Below, piece after piece: positions 1 to 5,170 of a DNA stretch of 5,170 nt. The stretch spans positions 1 through 5,170 of the forward strand of contig CANHSD010000209.1 in assembly GCA_947463105.1 (NCBI GenBank), in the 5' to 3' direction. The translations under genes were made by a program, and so were the position numbers. The notes beneath the pieces were generated by a model that was not told the origin of the DNA, ran no database searches, and was given only the letters and a program-made list of their open reading frames with translations. How positions within the stretch are numbered: the first letter of the stretch is position 1; each line of letters opens with the position of its first letter. The DNA is from Chitinophagaceae bacterium. Its GTDB lineage: Bacteria; Bacteroidota; Bacteroidia; Chitinophagales; Chitinophagaceae.

Positions 1-1
1 T

Positions 2-778
2 GCAGAAATTGATATGCTTTCTGCCACCATCAAAAAAATCATGCCACTCGGGTTCAAGGATTATTCTGCTCCAGGCAATGCATTTGATTTGAGTGACAGG
101 GATGCGGCCATTGCTTTCAAAAATGCACCTGTATTTGGAACCTATATGCCTGACGCCATTGCTTCCTATAACTATAATGGCACTACTTATCTCTTTACCG
201 CCAATGAAGGCGACGCCAGGGAATACGCTGGTTTTACTGAAATAAAAAGACTGGGAACTGTTATGCTGGATCCTGTTGCTTTCCCCACAGGCGCCATGTT
301 AAAGACTGATGCCCAACTGGGAAGGTTGAACATCACCACAACCCTTGGCGACAAGGACGGTGATGGCGACCTTGATGCCATATACAGTTTCGGTGCCAGG
401 TCTTTTTCCGTGTGGAACGCTTCTACAGGTGCCTTGGTTTGGGACAGCAAAAATGAACTGGACGTCAAATCTAATGAGTTGGGTGTTTATGATGATGGAA
501 GAAGCGATGACAAGGGTGCTGAACCCGAGGCGATAACCATAGGAAGGGTTGGCAGCAAAACGGTTGCCTATGTAGGATTGGAAAGGACTGATGCAGTGGC
601 GGTGTATGACATCACGGACCCCACTAAGCCTGTATTTGTCAAGATGTTCAAAACAGGCGATGCTCCAGAAGGTCTGCTGTTTATCCCTGCATCCAAAAGC
701 CCAATTGGCCAAAGCCTTGTTGTTGTGAGCAGTGAGAACGATGGTGTTGTAAAAATTTACAAAGCCAACAAACTCTAG
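2..778 (+). CDS. Choice-of-anchor I family protein, 3' part (5' end outside window)
   Basis: This is the C-terminal part of a secreted or surface protein of the choice-of-anchor I family, related to MSP130-type glycoproteins and often loosely annotated as alkaline phosphatase; the biochemical role is not settled. The reading frame is open to the left edge, so the ATG at 14 is very probably internal and the true start lies upstream. Counting from that Met, visible family hallmarks are TANEGDAREY (residues 62-71), an acidic DKDGDGDLD stretch (113-121) resembling a calcium-binding loop, the SFGARSFSVW strand (125-134), RSDDKGAEPEAITIG (163-177), GLERTDAVAVYDI (188-200) and DAPEGLLFIPASKSP (216-230). 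The repeated short beta-strand pattern suits a beta-propeller. The protein ends soon after the last hallmark, with no type IX sorting domain or other C-terminal anchor. The receptor gene follows 81 bp downstream on the same strand. Family assignment is firm; function is inferred only. Confidence 0.88.
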   Translation, partial: AEIDMLSATIKKIMPLGFKDYSAPGNAFDLSDRDAAIAFKNAPVFGTYMPDAIASYNYNGTTYLFTANEGDAREYAGFTEIKRLGTVMLDPVAFPTGAMLKTDAQLGRLNITTTLGDKDGDGDLDAIYSFGARSFSVWNASTGALVWDSKNELDVKSNELGVYDDGRSDDKGAEPEAITIGRVGSKTVAYVGLERTDAVAVYDITDPTKPVFVKMFKTGDAPEGLLFIPASKSPIGQSLVVVSSENDGVVKIYKANKL

Positions 779-823
779 TTGAATCATTTACAATTTCATG
801 TCTTAGGAAACAGGTACTGATAA

Positions 824-831
824 TATTTTTG
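824..831 (+). promoter_or_regulatory. Putative Bacteroidota -7 promoter element for the receptor gene
   Basis: TATTTTTG matches the Bacteroidota -7 consensus TAnnTTTG and lies 28 bp before the receptor ATG. A transcript starting about 7 nt downstream would have a leader of roughly 20 nt, ending in an A-rich stretch (841-857) of the kind that replaces a Shine-Dalgarno sequence in this phylum. The -33 side is weak: only TTAG near 803-806 falls at about the right spacing, where TTTG is expected. No terminator hairpin separates this from the upstream gene, so readthrough from that gene is also possible. Confidence 0.45.
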
Positions 832-859
832 GTACATCGAGAAAACAAAACAAAAAATC

Positions 860-3800
860 ATGAGAAAAATCATTTCATTGCTTGCCTTGTTGCTGGTGGT
901 TGCTTCAACCTCCTTTGCACAGGTAACCAGCAGTAGCATTACCGGTTCTGTAAAGGGTGATGACAACAAGTTCCTTGAAGGGGCTACCGTTGTTGCCGTT
1001 CACCAGCCTTCTGGAACAAAGTATTCCACTACAACGAACAAGTCTGGTGCCTTCACCATCTTGAACGTGCGTGTAGGCGGACCTTATGTGGTTAAAATCA
1101 CGTTCAGTGGTTTCAAGTCTTATGAAGAGCAAGGCGTTTTTGCTCCGCTTGGTAATACAGCCAACGTGGATGTTGCCCTTAAAAACGATGCGGTCAGCAT
1201 GCAGAACATCGTTGTAAAGGCTGCACCCAATCCCATCATCAACTCAAGAGCAAACGGTACCAGCGTTACCATCGGCAGGCAGGCGCTTAACCTGACCCCA
1301 ACCATCGGAAGAAACCTAAATGATGTAACCAAGTACAATGCCTATAGCAATGGTCGTTCATTTGCCGGTCAGGACAGCCGTTTCAACAATTTTACCATTG
1401 ATGGTGCCGTTTTCAACAACGGTTTCGGTCTTGGTTCTGATGCGCAAGCGGGTGGTCGTACCAACTCTACTGCCATTTCTTTGGATGCCTTGGAAGAGGT
1501 TCAGATCAACATCACTCCTTATGATATCCGCCAGTCTGGATTTGCTGGTGCCGCCATCAACGCTGTAACGCGCAGCGGTACCAACGAATTTGCAGGTTCT
1601 GTTTTCCGTTTCTGGAACAGCAGGGATCTTGCGGGAACAAAAGTTGCCAGCAAAACAGACAACATCCCCAAAATACCTTTCAATGTTGAAACCCAGGGTT
1701 TTCGTGTTGGTGGACCCATCATCAAGGACAAACTTTTCTTCTTTGTAAACGGTGAATTCACCAATGGAACCAACCCTGCCTTGAGCTGGGTGGCCAACCG
1801 CCCCGGTGCAACTGGTAACGTTTCCAGGACAACTGCAACCGACCTGGAAGACCTGAAAAGCTTCATGAAGTCCAACTTTGATTACGACCTGGGTGCTATC
1901 GACAATTTCAACAACGAGTCATTCAGCAAAAAACTGCTTGCCCGTATCGACTACAACATCAACGACATCCACAAGCTCTCTTTGAGGTACGCGAACCATA
2001 ATTCTGAAAGTGACGTGCCCATCAGCAACAGCAACTCAGGAAATACAGCAGGTAATGGCAACAGGCAGAACGCTGCATTGGCTATCTCAGGACAGAACAC
2101 CGGATACATCATCCAGGACAATACCCGTTCTGCTGTGTTGGAATTGAGTTCTAATTTCAAGAACAGGGTTTCCAACCAGTTCATCGCTACTTATAACAAG
2201 CAGATCGAAGACCGTGCATACCGCACTGCGATGTTCCCAACGGTAGACATCCTCAGTGGTGTTGGCGGAAGCACCTATACTTCTTTGGGCTTTGATCCAT
2301 TCACACCCAACAACAAGTTGAACTATTCTACCTTCAACCTGACCAACAATACTACCCTGATCCGCGGCAACCATACCATCACTTTGGGAGCAGCATATGA
2401 GACTTTCAAATCAAACAACCTGTTCTTCTACGCTTCAAATGGTGTTTGGGTATTCAACAGCATCGCAGATTTCAAAGCGGCTGCACTGGCATACAAAGCC
2501 AATCCAAACCTTGCTGCTTCAACCGTGCCCATTGCCCGTTTCAATTACCGCTATACCCTGTTGCCTGACGGAAAACTTCCATGGCAGACCTTCCAGAACC
2601 AGTTCTATACTGTTTATGGACAGGATGAGTGGAAAATGACAAAGAATTTCCGCATGACCTATGGCGCGCGGTTGGATTATTTGAACATTGTCAATACCGC
2701 TTCTGATTATGCAAACCCCTATGTAGCTGGTTTGAATTTCAGGGAGCCATCTGGCTTGCCTTATAGTATCAATACGGCAAGCATGCCCAAGTCAAGGTTT
2801 TATGTATCGCCCCGCGTTGGTTTCAACTGGGATGTTTACGGTAACAAGAAGACACAAATCCGTGGTGGATCTGGCTTGTTCCTTTCCCGTCTTCCTTATG
2901 TGTTGATCAGCAACCAGCTGGGTAATAATGGCGTTAATATCGGCCTGGTAAACGTAACCGGTTCAGCGGCAACTGCCTATCCGTTTACCCTGGATCCTAC
3001 CCGTTATACCCCTACAACTACCGATATCAACAGCCTCCGTGGATATAACATCAACTATGGTGACCAGGACCTCAAATTCCCACAGATTTGGAAGACCAAC
3101 ATTGCCATTGACCAGAAATTGGGCTGGGGCGTGATTGGAACCCTTGAAGCGATCTACAACAAGAACATCAACATGCTTCATTACGTAGACGTGAACCAGA
3201 AAAGGCCTTCTGGAACTTTTGCAGGAAACGACAAGAGGGACATCTATCCTGCACTTGATCTTTCTGGTGCTCCTGCAACCACTGCCCGTTTCCTGAATCC
3301 TGGCATTGGCAATGCATTTGTTTTGACCAACAACGATGTAGGGTATTCCTATTCGCTTACTGCAAAGCTGGAAAAGCCGATGACCAAGAATTTTGGTGGT
3401 ATTCTGGCCTATACCAATGCAAAAGCAACAGATCTTTCTTCTGTGGCCAGTACGGTTAATGCCAGCACGCCAAGCATCTATGGCATGAATTACTTGAGAC
3501 AAGGTTTTTCTGACAATGACCTTCGCCACCGTTTCATGGGCTACGTAAACTACAGACTCAATTATTGTGGTAATTTTGGGGGTGCAACCACCTTCTCTTT
3601 GGGCATGGTTTCTGCCAGCGGATTCAAGCTTTCATATACCTATAGCTCTGATGTCAATGGTGACGGTCAGTTCAATGACCTGATCTATATTCCGGCAGCA
3701 GGCAACAACCTTATGTTCCAGGACCAAACGGTGGGCACAACTGTTTTCACTGCAGCAGCGCAGGCATCAGCGTTCAGTAACTATATCGAAGCGAATCCTT

Positions 3801-4180
3801 ACCTGAAAAGCAGAAGGGGTACTTATGCTGAGCGCAACGGTGCTCAAGCGCCTTGGTTGACAAGGTTTGATTTCAGCATTGAACAGGACTTCTTTGTGAA
3901 GACGGGTAAGAACAAGAAAGCCAATACCTTCCGGTTCAGGGCTGATTTCATCAACTTTGGCAACCTGATCAACAACAAATGGGGTGTAGGCAATGTATCT
4001 ACCACACCACAGCCGCTCAACTACCGTGGCCGTACAGCAGCGGGTGAGCCTATTTACAGGCTGGCTACACAGGTGGTGAATGGTGCAACTGTTTTGTTGC
4101 AGGATACTTTCGTAGATTCAAAGACCTTGAATGACGTATACCAGATCCAATTGGGCGTGAGGTATATCTTCAACAATTAA
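860..4180 (+). CDS. Oar-like TonB-dependent outer-membrane receptor
   Basis: A complete 1106-residue outer-membrane beta-barrel transporter driven by TonB; the substrate cannot be read from sequence. Residues 1-20 form a signal peptide (basic MRK, hydrophobic core, SFA cut before Q21). Residues about 25-110 are a carboxypeptidase-regulatory-like beta-sandwich (SITGSVKGDDNKFLEGATV through VDVALK). A TonB-box-like QNIVVKA follows at 115-121. The plug includes SRFNNFTIDGAVFNNGFGLG (173-192) and ITPYDIRQSGFAGAAINAV (218-236), both typical of Oar-like receptors; TRSGTNEFAGSVFRFW (237-252) opens the barrel. An acidic DVNGDGQFNDLIYIP segment at 931-945 is also usual for this group. The barrel ends in IQLGVRYIF, an aromatic-rich final strand. 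The start is supported by the signal peptide and the A-rich leader. The family is named after Myxococcus Oar, which is linked to protease export and development; that role should not be transferred here. No adjacent SusD-like gene is visible, which argues against a SusC/SusD glycan pair. Confidence 0.93.
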   Translation: MRKIISLLALLLVVASTSFAQVTSSSITGSVKGDDNKFLEGATVVAVHQPSGTKYSTTTNKSGAFTILNVRVGGPYVVKITFSGFKSYEEQGVFAPLGNTANVDVALKNDAVSMQNIVVKAAPNPIINSRANGTSVTIGRQALNLTPTIGRNLNDVTKYNAYSNGRSFAGQDSRFNNFTIDGAVFNNGFGLGSDAQAGGRTNSTAISLDALEEVQINITPYDIRQSGFAGAAINAVTRSGTNEFAGSVFRFWNSRDLAGTKVASKTDNIPKIPFNVETQGFRVGGPIIKDKLFFFVNGEFTNGTNPALSWVANRPGATGNVSRTTATDLEDLKSFMKSNFDYDLGAIDNFNNESFSKKLLARIDYNINDIHKLSLRYANHNSESDVPISNSNSGNTAGNGNRQNAALAISGQNTGYIIQDNTRSAVLELSSNFKNRVSNQFIATYNKQIEDRAYRTAMFPTVDILSGVGGSTYTSLGFDPFTPNNKLNYSTFNLTNNTTLIRGNHTITLGAAYETFKSNNLFFYASNGVWVFNSIADFKAAALAYKANPNLAASTVPIARFNYRYTLLPDGKLPWQTFQNQFYTVYGQDEWKMTKNFRMTYGARLDYLNIVNTASDYANPYVAGLNFREPSGLPYSINTASMPKSRFYVSPRVGFNWDVYGNKKTQIRGGSGLFLSRLPYVLISNQLGNNGVNIGLVNVTGSAATAYPFTLDPTRYTPTTTDINSLRGYNINYGDQDLKFPQIWKTNIAIDQKLGWGVIGTLEAIYNKNINMLHYVDVNQKRPSGTFAGNDKRDIYPALDLSGAPATTARFLNPGIGNAFVLTNNDVGYSYSLTAKLEKPMTKNFGGILAYTNAKATDLSSVASTVNASTPSIYGMNYLRQGFSDNDLRHRFMGYVNYRLNYCGNFGGATTFSLGMVSASGFKLSYTYSSDVNGDGQFNDLIYIPAAGNNLMFQDQTVGTTVFTAAAQASAFSNYIEANPYLKSRRGTYAERNGAQAPWLTRFDFSIEQDFFVKTGKNKKANTFRFRADFINFGNLINNKWGVGNVSTTPQPLNYRGRTAAGEPIYRLATQVVNGATVLLQDTFVDSKTLNDVYQIQLGVRYIFNN

Positions 4181-4218
4181 TTGAATTGGTCTTGAATGAC
4201 CATTTGACCGCATAAAAA

Positions 4219-4248
4219 ACCGGAGCATTAAGTCTCCGGTCTTTTTTT
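4219..4248 (+). terminator. Rho-independent terminator of the receptor gene
   Basis: A perfect 7-bp stem (ACCGGAG at 4219-4225 with CTCCGGT at 4234-4240) encloses an 8-nt loop and is followed, after one C, by seven Ts (4242-4248). It lies 38 bp after the receptor stop codon. A run of six As precedes and slightly overlaps the stem, so weak termination from the opposite strand is conceivable, although no minus-strand gene ends here. Confidence 0.88.
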
Positions 4249-4266
4249 GTTCTTTCTTGCAAGGAT

Positions 4267-4297
4267 TTTGCCATTTCCCCGCCATGGATTATATTTG
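4267..4297 (+). promoter_or_regulatory. Bacteroidota primary-sigma promoter of tRNA-Phe
   Basis: TTTG at 4267-4270 (-33 element) and TATATTTG at 4290-4297 (-7 element) are separated by 19 bp, fitting the Bacteroidota housekeeping consensus TTTG / TAnnTTTG almost exactly. Transcription would begin near 4303-4306, leaving a precursor leader of about 15-18 nt before the mature tRNA. It sits directly between the receptor terminator and the tRNA, so the tRNA is an independent transcription unit. Confidence 0.8.
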
Positions 4298-4320
4298 CAC
4301 TCCAATTAATTTGGCTACGA

Positions 4321-4393
4321 GGAGATGTAGCTCAGTTGGTAGAGCATCGGACTGAAAATCCGTGTGTCGGCGGTTCAAGTCCGTCCATCTCCA
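4321..4393 (+). tRNA. tRNA-Phe (GAA anticodon)
   Basis: A full 73-nt cloverleaf that decodes UUC/UUU. The acceptor stem GGAGATG (4321-4327) pairs perfectly with CATCTCC (4386-4392). The D stem GCTC (4330-4333) pairs with GAGC (4342-4345), and the D loop holds GG at 4338-4339. The anticodon stem TCGGA/TCCGT (4347-4351 and 4359-4363) carries a T-T mismatch at its outermost pair, and the loop CTGAAAA places GAA at 4354-4356. The variable loop is GTGTC (4364-4368). The T arm is GGCGG, TTCAAGT, CCGTC (4369-4385) with one G-U pair. The discriminator is A4393; the next bases are CGA, so CCA is not encoded and must be added after transcription. Identity is unambiguous from the anticodon. Confidence 0.97.
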
Positions 4394-4395
4394 CG

Positions 4396-4425
4396 AAAAA
4401 CCCCCAGCATTTGCCGGGGGTTTTT
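4396..4425. terminator. Bidirectional terminator between tRNA-Phe and the SdpI-like gene
   Basis: A perfect 10-bp inverted repeat, AAAAACCCCC (4396-4405) and GGGGGTTTTT (4416-4425), encloses a 10-nt interior in which GC/GC can add two pairs around an ATTT tetraloop, past one A-C mismatch. Read on the plus strand the GC stem is followed by TTTTTGTTTT; read on the minus strand it is followed by five Ts. It begins 2 nt after the tRNA discriminator base and lies 9 bp beyond the stop codon of the convergent gene, so one element can serve both transcripts. Confidence 0.9.
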
Positions 4426-4434
4426 GTTTTGGAA

Positions 4435-5091
4435 TCATGTTGTGGTATTACCCCGTTTGAACATCCTGTAGGAGAATGCCGATGGAATGATGACCATGAC
4501 GGCCGTAATTGACATGAATACAATGAATATGGATGGCCCATTGAGCAGCAATGCAGTGATCATTTGCAGGGTTCCTCCGATCGTCCAGACTTTTCCGGCC
4601 AGCGCATGTGTGGCATTCCAGTTCGCCTCATTTTCCAATGTCCATGGCAGCTTGAATCCGGCCAAATAATTCTGTTTGAGTTTGGGCATGTAAATGCCCA
4701 TTCCGGTAAAAGCAAAACCCAACAAGGGAAATATCAGTTTATTGATCTCAATGCCTATGTGTGAAGTGCCATAAAGAATAACCAAAGACAAGCAACACAA
4801 AAAGCCTACTGTAAAAAGTCCGAACTGTGCATAGACCTTGTCATCAGCATTTTGATACCTTTTTGGGTCAATTTTTTTGATGTTGGCCATCATCAAATAC
4901 ACGAAAATGCTCGTCAGGCCCATGATAGAGGGCAGTAAATAAATACCCTCCCTCGACCCCCAGCCATCCACTTCTCCTTTCAGGTTAAAATGCATGGGAA
5001 TCTTGTAGGGCAGCGTCGGGTAGAGGTATAAAGCGTAGGCAAATGGTATGATTATTAATCCAATGGCGATGAGCAGCTGTTTTTTCATCAT
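4435..5091 (-). CDS. SdpI/DUF1648 family integral membrane protein
   Basis: A complete 218-residue inner-membrane protein, close in length to Bacillus subtilis SdpI (about 207 residues), which gives immunity to the SdpC toxin. The N-terminal DUF1648 block is visible: a membrane segment (about 5-24), then LPYKIPMHFNLKGEVDGWGS (27-46), a typical HFNxxGexDGWGS signature. The C-terminal SdpI block has NYLAGFKLPWTLENEANW (141-158) followed by THALAGKVW (161-169). About six hydrophobic segments are apparent, near 5-24, 52-69, 91-107, 116-134, 168-184 and 187-205. Two Met codons are in tandem at the start (5089-5091 and 5086-5088); either could be used, and no Shine-Dalgarno is seen. No SdpC-like toxin gene lies in the window, and no SdpR-like repressor can be recognised within the 79 bp visible upstream. 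Immunity is known for the Bacillus member only; for this protein, function is an inference from family. Confidence 0.9.
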   Translation of the reverse strand: MMKKQLLIAIGLIIIPFAYALYLYPTLPYKIPMHFNLKGEVDGWGSREGIYLLPSIMGLTSIFVYLMMANIKKIDPKRYQNADDKVYAQFGLFTVGFLCCLSLVILYGTSHIGIEINKLIFPLLGFAFTGMGIYMPKLKQNYLAGFKLPWTLENEANWNATHALAGKVWTIGGTLQMITALLLNGPSIFIVFMSITAVMVIIPSAFSYRMFKRGNTTT

Positions 5092-5170
5092 GAATAAATT
5101 AATATTAGCTTTATATGAGTACCGTAAATTTACATTTATGCGTCAACATGCCATCATTTTCAAAAAAACA
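5092..5170 (-). promoter_or_regulatory. AT-rich upstream region of the SdpI-like gene
   Basis: This edge region is strongly AT-rich and holds a perfect 10-bp palindrome, GTAAATTTAC (5124-5133), which may be part of an operator or may be chance in AT-rich DNA. No clean TTTG / TAnnTTTG pair is seen on the minus strand; TAAATTTA resembles the -7 element but lacks the final G. Short open frames run off the window edge on both strands and cannot be judged from so few codons. Confidence 0.35.

Noticed and set aside
299..787. Long open frame on the minus strand (162 codons) over the choice-of-anchor I gene
   Set aside because: It lies antisense to a gene with clear family motifs, and its translation shows no recognisable domain or sensible composition.
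2963..3529. Open frame of 188 codons on the minus strand inside the receptor gene
   Set aside because: It is fully contained in the receptor barrel region; its translation looks like reverse-complement shadow with no signal peptide, domain or promoter.
860..4180. SusC-type receptor of a polysaccharide utilisation locus
   Set aside because: The plug motifs fit Oar-like receptors, and no SusD-like or carbohydrate-active enzyme gene is next to it.
4126..4200. CTTGAATGAC occurring twice (about 4126 and 4191)
   Set aside because: A single 10-bp repeat, one copy being coding sequence, is most likely chance; no third copy or spacing pattern was seen.
4187..4202. Small hairpin TGGTC / GACCA just after the receptor stop codon
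   Set aside because: Only 5 bp with no T-tract; the real terminator lies 17 bp further on.
4321..4440. tRNA-Phe as an integration site for a mobile element
   Set aside because: No duplicated tRNA 3' end, integrase or attachment repeat is seen in the window, and the downstream gene is an ordinary chromosomal membrane protein.
4332..4541. Minus-strand open frame crossing the tRNA and terminator
   Set aside because: It would read through a tRNA, a strong hairpin and the end of the SdpI-like gene in another frame; not a credible gene.

Overview
The window looks like ordinary chromosomal DNA of a Bacteroidota bacterium, perhaps near Chitinophagaceae; the family-level guess rests only on overall feel. 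The phylum call rests on several things. There is a large Oar-like TonB-dependent receptor with an N-terminal carboxypeptidase-regulatory-like domain. The promoters have the TTTG / TAnnTTTG form. The leaders are A-rich with no clear Shine-Dalgarno sequence. The tRNA gene does not encode its CCA end.

Layout from left to right. (1) Positions 2-778, plus strand: the 3' part of a choice-of-anchor I family protein (secreted or surface, beta-propeller-like, related to MSP130-type glycoproteins); its 5' end lies outside the window. (2) Positions 779-859: a short leader region with a TAnnTTTG -7 element. (3) Positions 860-4180, plus: a complete 1106-residue Oar-like TonB-dependent outer-membrane receptor. 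(4) Positions 4181-4320: an intrinsic terminator closing the receptor gene, then a near-perfect Bacteroidota promoter (TTTG, 19-nt spacer, TATATTTG). (5) Positions 4321-4393, plus: tRNA-Phe (GAA anticodon). (6) Positions 4396-4425: a strong, symmetric hairpin that can end transcription from both sides. (7) Positions 4435-5091, minus: a complete SdpI/DUF1648 family membrane protein converging on the tRNA. (8) Positions 5092-5170: an AT-rich upstream region with a 10-bp palindrome and possibly the edge of a neighbouring gene.

How the genes work together: the surface protein and the receptor are co-directional and 81 bp apart, and both belong to the cell envelope. A functional link is possible but not shown, because the receptor seems to have its own promoter. 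The tRNA and the SdpI-like gene are separate transcription units. I see no mobile element, CRISPR array, broken gene or clearly new system. The most informative small-scale features are the promoter and terminator signals around the tRNA.
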